64,000 nucleotides of DNA. Origin: PALSA-1004 sp963829085. Lineage in GTDB: Bacteria; Pseudomonadota; Gammaproteobacteria; Burkholderiales; SG8-41. The stretch is taken from positions 434,001-498,000 of the forward strand of contig CAWHHJ010000015.1 of the NCBI GenBank assembly GCA_963829085.1, given 5' to 3'. The position numbers were made by a program, and so were the translations under genes. This document shows, one piece after another, positions 45,868 through 55,147 of the stretch. The notes under the pieces were generated by a model. That model had not been told where the DNA came from. It made no database searches and saw nothing but the letters and a program-made list of their open reading frames with translations. Within the stretch, counting starts at the first letter, position 1. Each line of letters starts with the position of its first letter.

Positions 45868-46893
45868 CTAACTTCCCGGCAGGTTATGAATGTCCGGGAA
45901 GTAAATATCTTTCCAGGAATTCGCCTTAACCTTGACCAGCCCTGTGTCGAACATGAAGTCGGCGTACTTCATTACATTCTGCGGCGTCGTCGTGAATGTA
46001 ATGTTCGGGTCTTCGAGCTGCTTTAAGATTTCCGCGACCGTGCTTTTCTTATCAGCCGACACATCGAGATAGATCTGAGCGGCGCGAGGCAGGTCCTTAT
46101 TGATAAGCTCGACGGCTTCAGTGAATGCCGCAAGCACGGCCTTAAAGGTCCGTGGATTTGCATTTCGGAATTTGCTGCTCGAGAAGATGTTGGAGAATGT
46201 TGTCTTGCCGCCGAGCACGTCGTCGGAACTGAAGACCCGATGGATTCCCGGCTGCTCCAACTCCAGGTATTGCACCGGAGGGCTAGTCAGGTGCATCGTT
46301 ATTTCCTTGCGCGCAAGCAGCGCAGCCATGCCGTCGAAATGCGACATCGCGACAGTCTGCGCATCCAGACGCGACGCGTTCTCCTTGCCCCACTGTTTGG
46401 CTGCGGCGAACTGCAACACGATCGCCTGATTGGATGTCTTGACGCCCGGCACGGCGATGCGATCATTTGCTGCGATGTCCGCTAAGGTGCGGATCTTCGG
46501 ATTATTCGAGTTTAGATACATCGGAGACGTGATCATGGCCGCCATGCCTTTGATCTCGTTATCCGTTCCTTTGGTGCGCGCCCACGCGAGAATGATCGAC
46601 GTCGGCCCATTGGCGCCGACATCAATGCGGCCCGCGAGCATGGCGTCATTCAGCAGCGATGGGCCGGCGATCGTTGCATAGATACCCTTAACATCACCCA
46701 GTCCCGCTGCCTTCGCCTGCTTCTCAATCAGTTTCTCGTGTTCCATGATCATCAACGGCAGAAATCCGAGACCGATCTGCTTGACGACGCGCACTTCACT
46801 CGTTTCCGCGATTGCACCGGCGGCATAGAGGCCGGCGAGCAGTAATAGGGCAGCGCCCACAACCTGGCGCCGCGCTAAGTCTGCGATGCTCAC
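45868..46893 (-). CDS. NitT/TauT-type ABC transporter substrate-binding protein
   Basis: 341 aa. A signal sequence near the N-terminus (VVGAALLLLAGLYAAGAIAE) is followed by VRVVKQIGLGFLPLMIMEHE, LLNDAMLAGRIDVGANGPTS and ANDRIAVPGVKTSNQAIVLQ, a fold typical of SsuA/TauA/NMT1-like periplasmic binding proteins for sulfonates, pyrimidine precursors or similar ligands. The start is a GTG overlapping the AtuA stop (GTGA at 46890-46893). Permease and ATPase genes are not in the window. Confidence 0.9.
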   Translation of the reverse strand: MSIADLARRQVVGAALLLLAGLYAAGAIAETSEVRVVKQIGLGFLPLMIMEHEKLIEKQAKAAGLGDVKGIYATIAGPSLLNDAMLAGRIDVGANGPTSIILAWARTKGTDNEIKGMAAMITSPMYLNSNNPKIRTLADIAANDRIAVPGVKTSNQAIVLQFAAAKQWGKENASRLDAQTVAMSHFDGMAALLARKEITMHLTSPPVQYLELEQPGIHRVFSSDDVLGGKTTFSNIFSSSKFRNANPRTFKAVLAAFTEAVELINKDLPRAAQIYLDVSADKKSTVAEILKQLEDPNITFTTTPQNVMKYADFMFDTGLVKVKANSWKDIYFPDIHNLPGS

Positions 46894-48294
46894 ACGTTCT
46901 CCACATGAACCGGAAAGAACGGCTCAAGCGCATCGACATCCATGATGTGATAAACGTTGAAGCGGTAAGCTGTGGCAGCCATCACCTCCGGCGGCGTAAA
47001 CGGAAACGCTGTGTTACCTGCCGTGGATAATCGCCCGGGAAATCCGTGATGCAGCAAGTACTGCTTAGTTACTGTTGCCACGGCCTTGGCTTCTTCCGCC
47101 GTGTCCGCGATACATTCACACATGATAAAAATCTCGCGTGGCAGCGGCTCGGGCGGCTTGTCCCAAGGAAACACCGCGTCGATACCGTACACGCGCCAGA
47201 AAATCTGGTAGGGCTTGTCGGTGCGCGGAGGTGTAAGCTCGCGCACTGTTTTTTCGACGCCCGCCGTGATCGTCTTGATGTTCGCGATGACGCGTGGATC
47301 CGCCGATCCGCATAATAGGACCGCGCGCTCACCCACCCGCATGGCGCCTTCAATCTTAATGGTGAATTGAGTCGCGGGTTCCCAGCGCGAGCCGGATACG
47401 CGCGTTCGATGCTCGTCGACTACTTCGTAATGCGCGTCTTTAGTGTGCAGCGTGCCTTCGGGCTCGCGCACCGCATAAGGATCTGCCTGCTCATAAAGGC
47501 TGTGTGCGGCAACAGACATCGGCGATGCATGTCGCGTAGGATTCATGCTGTCGATCACAAAGCTGTCGCCCTCGAGCGTGCCGATAATGGTGTCGCGCCC
47601 GCCCGGCGTGCAGCAAAGCGAGCAGCACTCGATAATCTTCGACATGTGCAAAGTCGGTCCGAGCGGGTAGCCGAGCATTGCCGGCACGGAAGCAAATACT
47701 GCAGAGTCGCACGCTCGTCCGGCGATAATGACGTCCGCGCCTTGTGCAAGCGCACGCTGAAATGCCTCGATGCCCATCTGCCCGACGATATGAGTCGCCC
47801 GGTCAACGTCGGCTTCCGTGAGACCTGCAATCTGGCCCAGCGGCACGACACGGTCAGCGCGGATCGCTTTCTTAACTTCGTCGCGCGGAATATCGGCCAA
47901 AATCGAAGCGAGCCGGAAGTGCAAGTTTTCATTGCGTGCAATCTCGCGCACCATTTCGAGCGTATGTGCGAGATGCGGTGCCGCGCCGGCACTGCCGGCC
48001 GTCCCTATCAGCAGCGGTACGTTAAGACTCCGCGCGCCGCGCAAGCACTTCGCAAGATCGACGCGCACCATGGTTTCGGACTGCGCCATTTTTCCGGCGC
48101 CCGAGATAGTACGGACCGGGATCTATCGAGCCCATGTCGGCGCCGATCAGGTGCGGCTTGCGCTCGAGCCCGGCGTTGAATGCAGGATCGGGAATGCCAT
48201 ACCCCAGTTGCCCTGAGGCTGCCATCACTCGCAGCGGTTTGAGGCCGCTCGACGTAGTGACTTCCGCGCGTAATCTTTCAATCGCGCTACTCAT
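46890..48294 (-). pseudogene. AtuA-family (DUF1446) protein, interrupted by +1 frameshift
   Basis: The N-terminal frame (ATG 48294, overlapping the DUF4387 stop) gives LKPLRVMAASGQLGYGIPDP, KPHLIGADMGSIDPGPYYLG and then nonsense. The second frame resumes GAGKMAQSETMVRVDLAKCL, IGTAGSAGAAPHLAHTLEMV, QALAQGADVIIAGRACDSAV, and runs to FFPVHVENV at 46890. DPGPYYLG-AGKMAQS is the continuous family sequence; one extra G in CTCGGGCGCCGG (48100-48102) breaks it. Intact length would be about 467 aa. AtuA is named from acyclic terpene utilisation, but stand-alone AtuA/DUF4387 pairs also occur in other catabolic operons, so the substrate is open. Confidence 0.85.
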
Positions 48295-48593
48295 AGCTCG
48301 ATGCCTAACATCGGTCCGTGCTGTTGCGCCCCGTAAACGTCGCTATCGCCGGGATTGCCGGACACGATGCGCCTCGGCAACACGATCTTGATCGCAAGTG
48401 CAGGCGGATACGGCAGGACTTCCACTTTTTCGACCGACTGACCATACAGTTTTGCAATCGCTTCTGGTTTGAGCGACGGTGATTCACATGCATGGCGAAA
48501 TCCAGCGTCGTCGTTGAAGAGAAGATCGAGCGTGAGCACAGTGGGCCCTGCGTTCTTGCTGCGAATTACTTTCGCAACTTCAATCAGCTTCAT
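48291..48593 (-). CDS. DUF4387 (AtuA-associated) protein
   Basis: 100 aa from the ATG at 48593 (GGGGGA upstream), where family similarity starts: MKLIEVAKVIRSKNAGPTVL, then TLDLLFNDDAGFRHACESPS and VLPYPPALAIKIVLPRRIVS. The frame continues to a GTG at 48635 but without similarity. DUF4387 is normally fused to, or adjacent to, AtuA proteins and probably works with them. First gene of the operon, overlapping the AtuA gene by 4 bp (ATGA). Confidence 0.9.
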   Translation of the reverse strand: MKLIEVAKVIRSKNAGPTVLTLDLLFNDDAGFRHACESPSLKPEAIAKLYGQSVEKVEVLPYPPALAIKIVLPRRIVSGNPGDSDVYGAQQHGPMLGIEL

Positions 48594-48871
48594 AGGACAA
48601 AGATTCCCCCGGCAACTGATCGTTAGGCGCGACACTCGTATACTTGTGAGTCCCGCGCCGTTACAAACATTGGTGTGTGTTACATTCAGTTACGGACTGC
48701 CAGCAGCGCTCAAGTGCGATGCTGGAGCAAATCGCAGGCACTGTAGCTTGGCAAAGAATAGCGGCAAGTCACGTAACGATTCTATCATCGCGCCGAGACA
48801 CGTTCCGAGCGCTCGTCTTACGATCCGGAAGTAGGTTCAGGTTTCCGGGAAGGATGCCGTGCGAAGGCACA

Positions 48872-49213
48872 TCATTGTGACATCAGCGCCGACCTCGCCC
48901 TGAGGTACGAGCCTGAATGACCGGCGTGTGGCCGCACTCCTGGGCGCCAGTTGCCATGGCCTCCAGTCCAATTATGGTGTCCGCCGCGCCAACCTCCGTA
49001 TACGCCCACACCGAGAGCGGGTCCGTAATACACTGGTGGTGCGTAGTACACGGGCGGCGCCGCGTATCCGGGAGCGGGTGCATAGGCGTACTGTGCAGCG
49101 TCACCATACACGGCCCCAGCACCAGGATAGTAGCCGGGGTCCGGCGGCAGCACTGCACACCCGCCGAGAACTAAAAGCGATGAGATGACGGCAAGAGCCT
49201 TATACGATTTCAT
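48872..49213 (-). CDS. Gly/Tyr-rich lipoprotein, paralogue of the one at 15.3 kb
   Basis: 113 aa, ATG with GGAAGGA upstream. Lipobox MKSYKALAVISSLLVLGGC (Cys19) is followed by PPDPGYYPGAGAVYGDAAQY, a Pro/Tyr-rich stretch (APPVYYAPPVYYGPALGVGV), and GGWRGGHHNWTGGHGNW. Shared order of parts and a shared upstream palindrome with the 60-aa protein show common origin and probably common control. Function unknown. Confidence 0.75.
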   Translation of the reverse strand: MKSYKALAVISSLLVLGGCAVLPPDPGYYPGAGAVYGDAAQYAYAPAPGYAAPPVYYAPPVYYGPALGVGVYGGWRGGHHNWTGGHGNWRPGVRPHAGHSGSYLRARSALMSQ

Positions 49214-49272
49214 GCGGTGTCCTTCCTTGCATACTTAGAAGGCCACATCGCATCGTTAGATCCGCAAGATGT

Positions 49273-49287
49273 GTAACAGCGTGTTAC
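49273..49287. promoter_or_regulatory. Perfect 15-bp palindromic operator GTAACA-N3-TGTTAC
   Basis: GTAACA-GCG-TGTTAC, 59 bp upstream of the lipoprotein ATG at 49213. Same half-sites and spacing as the palindrome at 15272-15286 with a different spacer. Confidence 0.55.
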
Positions 49288-49434
49288 GCCATCCGCCCAG
49301 TAGGCGTTCGCCCAAGAGACGGTGCCCTGCGCACGAAAGACGTGCGGACGCTAATGTATTCGGCTTGCTGAAGAAGAGAGAGAATGCCGCGCGACGAGAG
49401 CGGCGTTGGTGATACGGCGACTCGTGCTTCCGAA

Positions 49435-51975
49435 TCAGACTGCTGAAAAATGCGCCGTCAGCAGGCGCGCGAAGTCTTCCGCAGGTAGTGGTTTACTGAA
49501 ATGATAGCCCTGATATGCATCGCAGTTCAGCGCCTCAAGGAAGGCCAGTTGGTCCGCTGTCTCGACGCCTTCGGCGACGACTCCGAGCTTCAAACTCTTC
49601 GCCATCGCCACGATAGCCGTGACAATACCCGCATCATCTGCGTCGGTGGTGATGTCGCGCACGAACGACTGATCGATCTTCAGCGTCTGCACTGTGAACC
49701 GCTTCAGGTACGCGAGGCTTGAATAACCCGTGCCGAAATCGTCGATAGAAAGCTGCACGCCGTTAGCATGAATCTGGCGCAGCAGTTCGCAGGCTTTTTC
49801 GGCATTGCGCATGATCATGCCCTCGGTTATTTCAAGCTCGAGGCATGTTGGCGCGAGGCCCGTCGAAGCAAGCGTGGCCGCAACAACATCAACTAAGCCT
49901 TTTTGCTGGAACTGTCGCGGTGAGAGGTTAACCGACATCAAGAGCGCGGGTAGTCCCTGGTCCTGCCATGTCTTGTTTTGCGCACATGCAGTTCTCAGTA
50001 CCCATTCGCCAATCGGCACGATCAAACCCGTTTCTTCAGCGATCGGAATAAATTGCCCTGATGGCACCAATCCAAATTCTTTGCTGTGCCAGCGGAGCAG
50101 TGCTTCCATCCCGATAATCCGGCCGCTGCGCACGGAAACTTTCGGCTGATAATGGAGCTCAAATTCCTGGCGATCGAGCGCGCGCCGCAACAGTCCTTCC
50201 ATGTCGAGGCTGTGCGATACCTTCATGTCCATATCCGACGAATAAAATTCGAAGGTGTTGCGCCCTTCTTCCTTCGCGCGATACATCGCAAGGTCGGCAT
50301 TTTTAATGAGCGCGCCCTCATCGAAACTGTCTCGCGGGTATAGCGTGATGCCAATGCTCACGGTCACATACACTTCACCGGCGCCTTCGAGCACGAACGG
50401 TTGTTTGAAGTTTTCGATTATCTTTGTCGCCACTTGCTGCGCACCGACATCTCCGGCGACATCGGCTAACACGATGGCGAACTCGTCGCCGCCGAACCGT
50501 CCGACTGTGTCGCAGTCACGCACGGCACTCTTGAGACGAGCCGATACTTGCAGCAACAGTTGATCGCCGGTCTCATGGCCCAGAGTGTCGTTGACATTCT
50601 TGAAACGGTCGACGTCGATCAACATGACGCCAACCGTCCACTGGTTGCGTTTTGCAAGCGCCAGTGCGCCGCGCAGACGGTCGTTGAACAAGGTTCGGTT
50701 AGGCAGATTCGTCAGCCCATCGTAGTGGGCAAGTTGTTCCAGCCGCTCTTCCGCTACTTTGCGTGACGTGATGTCCTCCGCAATCCCCGCAATGCGATAC
50801 ACCTGCCCGGATGCATCGCGCACCGGAAATCCGCGATCGTGCAACCAGCGGATTGAGCCATCGGAGCGAACGATGCGGTAAGTCTCGTCGTAAAGACCGG
50901 TGACCGTTTTGCGGCGGCCGGCGTAGACACGCGCGCGATCTTCCGGATGCACCGAGCGAATCAAGGCCCGCGGACTTGCCTGCAATTCTTGAACGGGGCG
51001 CCCGAACATATTTTCTGCTGCAGGGCTCACATACAAACTCTTCGTCTGTGCGACATCTGCCATCCAGAAAATCTGCGGAATATGATTGGCAAGCTGTTGG
51101 AAGAGTTCTTCGCTTTCCCTGAGTGCTGCGACAGCGCGCTTGGTTTCGGATATGTCGTGGATGATCGATACGATATGCGCCGGACGCCCGTCCGCCCGAT
51201 GCACCGCAGACAGCGATATCTCAAGCCATATGACTATGCCGTCTTTGCGTCTGAAGCGCGCTTCGCGTGTGGACACGCTGCAATTGCCGTCGAGCAATTC
51301 CTGGTTGCAGTTAATGATCAGATGACGATCATCGGGTGCGGCAAGTTCGACAGGACTCAATTCCAGCAGCTCTTCGCGCGTGTAACCGAGAATGTCGCAC
51401 AGCTTTCCGTTCACCTTCAGCCAACGCGGATTGCAAACATCTGCGCTATGCATCGCCATTCCTACCGACGCCTGTTCGAAGGTGGCGCGCATCGTTTCGT
51501 CGCTCATCCGGCGGGCGTCTTCGGCGGCTCGCCGCTCAGTGATATCTTCTACAACGCTTACGATGTAGCAGGGATTGCCTTCCTCGTCGCGCCCGATGGA
51601 CATCGTGCGGCGCGCCCAGATTACTGAGCCGTCTTTGCGAATGAAACGTTTCTCCCCGACGGCAGACTTTTCGAGACCGTCGATGATCTGTGAACGCAAT
51701 AATGCGCCTTGCGCATAATCATCGGGGTGTGTAATCGTCTTGAGCGCACGGCCGAGCAACTCGTGCCTTGCATAGCCGACCATATCGCAGAACTTCTGAT
51801 TGACCTCGACGAGAGCGCCACTCAGCCCGACGCGCGTAATGCCGACCGCCGCGTTCTCGAACATAGCCCGATAGCGCTCGTCTTTTTCGTCGTTGTGCTT
51901 AAGCCGGCGCCGAACACTGGTTTGCCGCCCTGGCGGGCTGTCAGTGTCCGGGTGTTTCGCTGCTTGAACTTCCAT
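49435..51975 (-). CDS. PAS-PAS-PAS-GGDEF-EAL signalling protein
   Basis: 846 aa from the ATG at 51975 (GAGGGG upstream; the frame opens earlier at a GTG, 52020). Three PAS domains in a row (VEVNQKFCDMVGYARHELLG near 55-165; a second near 170-290; a third near 295-415 with YVSPAAENMFGRP), then a GGDEF domain with the intact FGGDEF at 495-499 (cyclic di-GMP synthesis) and an EAL domain with EALLRW at 624-629 and DDFGTGYSSLAYLKRF (cyclic di-GMP hydrolysis). Both active-site motifs are complete, so it may be bifunctional or one side may be switched by the PAS input. A close relative, the protein at 55.1-58.5 kb, has the same EAL ending (TLKIDQSFVRDITTDADDA here, TLKIDRSFVRDITIDADDA there). Confidence 0.93.
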   Translation of the reverse strand: MEVQAAKHPDTDSPPGRQTSVRRRLKHNDEKDERYRAMFENAAVGITRVGLSGALVEVNQKFCDMVGYARHELLGRALKTITHPDDYAQGALLRSQIIDGLEKSAVGEKRFIRKDGSVIWARRTMSIGRDEEGNPCYIVSVVEDITERRAAEDARRMSDETMRATFEQASVGMAMHSADVCNPRWLKVNGKLCDILGYTREELLELSPVELAAPDDRHLIINCNQELLDGNCSVSTREARFRRKDGIVIWLEISLSAVHRADGRPAHIVSIIHDISETKRAVAALRESEELFQQLANHIPQIFWMADVAQTKSLYVSPAAENMFGRPVQELQASPRALIRSVHPEDRARVYAGRRKTVTGLYDETYRIVRSDGSIRWLHDRGFPVRDASGQVYRIAGIAEDITSRKVAEERLEQLAHYDGLTNLPNRTLFNDRLRGALALAKRNQWTVGVMLIDVDRFKNVNDTLGHETGDQLLLQVSARLKSAVRDCDTVGRFGGDEFAIVLADVAGDVGAQQVATKIIENFKQPFVLEGAGEVYVTVSIGITLYPRDSFDEGALIKNADLAMYRAKEEGRNTFEFYSSDMDMKVSHSLDMEGLLRRALDRQEFELHYQPKVSVRSGRIIGMEALLRWHSKEFGLVPSGQFIPIAEETGLIVPIGEWVLRTACAQNKTWQDQGLPALLMSVNLSPRQFQQKGLVDVVAATLASTGLAPTCLELEITEGMIMRNAEKACELLRQIHANGVQLSIDDFGTGYSSLAYLKRFTVQTLKIDQSFVRDITTDADDAGIVTAIVAMAKSLKLGVVAEGVETADQLAFLEALNCDAYQGYHFSKPLPAEDFARLLTAHFSAV

Positions 51976-52353
51976 TCGTCCCCCTCGTCGCCATCCGCAA
52001 AACGAACGCTGACCCGGCACTACGGCACAGGTCGGCGTTCGGCGTCACTGATACGGCGCTTGCCGAAGCGGTAATAAGGCAATTAGCATGCCCTTCCGAG
52101 GGAAAAGCGAGTGCGTTGAAGGCTTTGATTACAAGCAGAACGCCGTCTCCCCTTCCAGCGAGACACACTGCAGGCGTCTGACCTTCAGCAGTACTGCGGA
52201 GATTTTGGCTATTGTTGGTCCAGCTGGACGATGCCGGATCAACGGCGGGTTCGGTGCGGGCGGACGGCGAATCAGCGTTGCTTAAGAATCGGCGGGATTC
52301 AACCAGCGCTTGGCTGGCCCTTGTGTGAGCCGGCTAGAAATGCCTGCTCGATT
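51976..52353. other. 378-bp region without a supported gene
   Basis: No ORF with a ribosome site. Presumably contains the promoter of the GGDEF-EAL gene on the minus strand. Confidence 0.45.
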
Positions 52354-52530
52354 TCACGTCCCTGTACCGATGAAGCCGTTCGGGCCCTCAACCTTCTGCA
52401 GTGAATGGCCCTTGCGCAAGAGGTCTATGCATCGGTAAGCGGCGCCGTCAGCGTCTGCGCACTCGTACATCACAACGCCGTTATACGGCAAGCCCGTACG
52501 CTCGGTAGCGACTGCGAAGATTTGGTACAC
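52354..52530 (-). CDS. Small protein (58 aa), unknown
   Basis: A GTG start at 52530 with AAAGGGAG seven bases upstream. Sequence YQIFAVATERTGLPYNGVVM, then ECADADGAAYRCIDLLRKGH. Composition and strong ribosome site argue for a real gene; there are two cysteines about ten residues apart. No family recognised. Confidence 0.55.
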   Translation of the reverse strand: MYQIFAVATERTGLPYNGVVMYECADADGAAYRCIDLLRKGHSLQKVEGPNGFIGTGT

Positions 52531-52745
52531 GCCGTTCTCCCTTTGCGTTGATAACGCACGCGATACCCTTTGCGTCTACTGCTGCAGTCCATCGCTGCAC
52601 GTCGCAGTATCACCTATTTATTCACCGCCGAATATACGCGTGTGCCGCATATTGAGATGACGCATCAGGCATTGTGTATGTCGTCACATTTCCTACGTGA
52701 TAATGAGCCGAAAACCGGCTGACTCCCGTCGCTCGGTGCATCAAA

Positions 52746-53891
52746 TTGACGCCTCAACCACTGGGTCAATCAGCGACCAGCGACGCCGGTGCAGTGGCGG
52801 CGCAGTCAAACGTGCGGTCCGTCCGAGCAATGCACATAAAAGTCTGGTGGCATTTAGTCACAAAAGCGGTCAGTAGCTGGGTCGACGACTATGCGCCTAG
52901 CATGGGCGCCGCTTTAGCGTACTACACGATGTTTTCAATCGCGCCGCTACTGCTCATTGTTATCGCAGTTGCGGGCTTCGTCTTTGGCCCCGAAGCGGCG
53001 CGCGGCGAAATTCTCTCCCAGCTGCAGGGACTGATGGGAAACGATGGCGCTCACGCTGTCGAAGGACTGCTCAAAAGTATGAGTCAGCCCGAACGCAGCA
53101 CGGGCGCCGCAATCACCGGCATTGTTGTACTGCTTCTTGGTGCGACTTCCGTCTTCGGCGAGCTGCAAGACGCGCTTGATCGCATCTGGCGCGCCCCGGA
53201 CCGGGTGAAGACCAGCGGCTTGTGGAATCTTTTGCGTACGAGGCTTCTGTCCTTCGGGATGATACTAGGCATCGCTTTCTTGCTCATGGTTTCACTGGTG
53301 TTATCGGCTGCACTCGCAGCAGCTTCAAAGTGGTGGGGACCGATCGTCGGATCTCCGGCGGTTCTGCTTGAAGTGGTGAACTTCGTCGTTAGCTTCGCGC
53401 TGATAACCGTTTTGTTTGCGATGATCTACAAAGTAATGCCACGTGTTCACGTAGCATGGCACGATGTGTGGATAGGCGCCGGCGTGACTGCACTGCTGTT
53501 TACGATCGGCAAGCTATTGATAGGCCTCTATATCGGAAACTCGGGCATCGCCTCCGGTTTTGGCGCTGCAGCATCCTTGGTCGTCATGCTCGTATGGGTG
53601 TATTACTCCGCGCAAATATTCCTCGTTGGGGCGGAATTTACCTGGGTATATGCGCACGAGCTTGGTTCGAGACGTGGCGAGGCTCCGAGCGCGATCGGCA
53701 CACGGCAGAACGATGCGCTAGGTGAGAGCGCATCGAGGAAACCGATCGCGAGACGCAACTCGACAGCGCCTGCGCTGCTAACTGTCGTCAAATCGCAGAC
53801 TGCATCGAAGAATCGCAGCGTTACCGCAGGTCCGTGGTCGCGCCAGCGCGACGGAAAATCCGGGAAGCCACCGTCACGCGAACGTTATTAA
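52746..53891 (+). CDS. YihY/BrkB-family membrane protein
   Basis: 381 aa from a TTG, or 353 aa from the ATG at 52830 where homology starts (HIKVWWHLVTKAVSSWVDDY). Six hydrophobic helices with APSMGAALAYYTMFSIAPLL, the family signature, then ATSVFGELQDALDRIWRAPD and FGAAASLVVMLVWVYYSAQI followed by FLVGAEFTWVYA. A basic Pro/Arg tail of about 70 residues follows. The protein was once annotated as RNase BN, but that activity belongs to another protein; transport role is not established. The gene faces the AI-2E-type permease tail to tail. Confidence 0.87.
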   Translation: MTPQPLGQSATSDAGAVAAQSNVRSVRAMHIKVWWHLVTKAVSSWVDDYAPSMGAALAYYTMFSIAPLLLIVIAVAGFVFGPEAARGEILSQLQGLMGNDGAHAVEGLLKSMSQPERSTGAAITGIVVLLLGATSVFGELQDALDRIWRAPDRVKTSGLWNLLRTRLLSFGMILGIAFLLMVSLVLSAALAAASKWWGPIVGSPAVLLEVVNFVVSFALITVLFAMIYKVMPRVHVAWHDVWIGAGVTALLFTIGKLLIGLYIGNSGIASGFGAAASLVVMLVWVYYSAQIFLVGAEFTWVYAHELGSRRGEAPSAIGTRQNDALGESASRKPIARRNSTAPALLTVVKSQTASKNRSVTAGPWSRQRDGKSGKPPSRERY

Positions 53892-53911
53892 TGACGCGAC
53901 CGCGACCAACA

Positions 53912-54958
53912 TTACGACGTTGAGGCAGCCCTTTCCGGCAGGCGTCTGATGAGGATGCGTGCAAACGCGATTACGGGCAACGAAAGAAACATTCCGGGCA
54001 CCCCGGCTAGCTGCTCACCCGCCAGCAAACCGAAGATAACGAGCAGCGGCGGGATCTCTGCGCCTTCGCTCATCAAGAATGGATTCAGAACGTAATCCTG
54101 AAAAATTCTATAGACAACGATAAAAAGAATCAGCCACCAGATACCGTCAAAGCCTGATACGGCCCCGACAAAAACGGCAATCACCGCTGCAACAAGCGGA
54201 CCGAATAGCGGGATGAATTCGAGCACGCCTGCGATTGCGGCAAGCAGAATTTGATACGGGAGGCCGAGCAGCGCAAATGCGACGGAATATGCAATGAACG
54301 TTGCGAGCGCCAGCAGCAATAACGCTCGTATATAGTGAGCGAGGACTGTATTGGCGTCTTCAGCTACTGCGCGCCAATAAGTACGCCCGGGACGTCGCTT
54401 CGTCCATTCGGTGAACTGCCCGTGAATGCCAGGCGCATCCTTGAGCATTATGAAACTGAGTATCGGCACCAGTACCACATAAACCAAGTTGCCTGCCCAA
54501 TGCAGCACATTGCCGCCGATGCGCTGGATAAATGGCAGCGTTTCGGCGGCGCCGGACATCACGTTCTCGCGCAGCCAATCGAGCACACGAGGACGGAAAC
54601 CCTCCAGCCAGCTCGGCAACGGGATGCGCTGAACCAGATTCTGTGAATTGATCAATCCCGGAAGCTGCTCGCGCAAACGCCCTGCTTCCTCAGAAAGCTG
54701 CGAGCCAATCAAGCCAACACCGGCGGCGACTATACCGATCAGCACAAGGAAGACGATGCAGACCGTCAATGTTCGGGGCACTCGGCGCGGCAGATACTTC
54801 TCAATGCGCTTGACCAGCGGATAGACCATGTACGCGAGCAGAATGGCAACGATGAAAATAAATATCGTTTGCCTGATCAGATAAGCTGCACACAGTAGAA
54901 GGACGACACAACAGACTGTCCACGCCGCTCTTGCGACCTGCGCATTTAGTCCAAGCAC
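53912..54958 (-). CDS. AI-2E family (PerM-like) membrane permease
   Basis: 348 aa. About seven hydrophobic helices with the ordered features of the family: TIFIFIVAILLAYMVYPLVK near the N-terminus, a long periplasmic helix region (LSEEAGRLREQLPGLINSQN), then GVLEFIPLFGPLVAAVIAVF, and VLNPFLMSEGAEIPPLLVIF near the C-terminus. Members export small molecules or cations and some were proposed for autoinducer-2; specificity cannot be read here. The gene ends 20 bp from the YihY gene. Confidence 0.92.
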   Translation of the reverse strand: MLGLNAQVARAAWTVCCVVLLLCAAYLIRQTIFIFIVAILLAYMVYPLVKRIEKYLPRRVPRTLTVCIVFLVLIGIVAAGVGLIGSQLSEEAGRLREQLPGLINSQNLVQRIPLPSWLEGFRPRVLDWLRENVMSGAAETLPFIQRIGGNVLHWAGNLVYVVLVPILSFIMLKDAPGIHGQFTEWTKRRPGRTYWRAVAEDANTVLAHYIRALLLLALATFIAYSVAFALLGLPYQILLAAIAGVLEFIPLFGPLVAAVIAVFVGAVSGFDGIWWLILFIVVYRIFQDYVLNPFLMSEGAEIPPLLVIFGLLAGEQLAGVPGMFLSLPVIAFARILIRRLPERAASTS

Positions 54959-55147
54959 GCGGTGCCCTTTGTAGTAAGTATCTTGCCGGCGAAGCGGCGA
55001 CTGCTGCGAGATATGGCTCGTCGCGAAGAACCAGACTCATGCCTTAACGGCGAATGATTGTATCCAAAGGCGCGCGGCGGCGGTATAGGCAACGGCGGCG
55101 CGCAGGCGTAGGACGTGCGACGCTTCGAGGCGCGACGAGAGTTGAAC

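Noticed and set aside
48100..48102. Programmed +1 frameshift in the AtuA-like gene
   Set aside because: The other five frameshifted genes have no common slippery sequence or pausing signal; an extra base in a short run is simpler.
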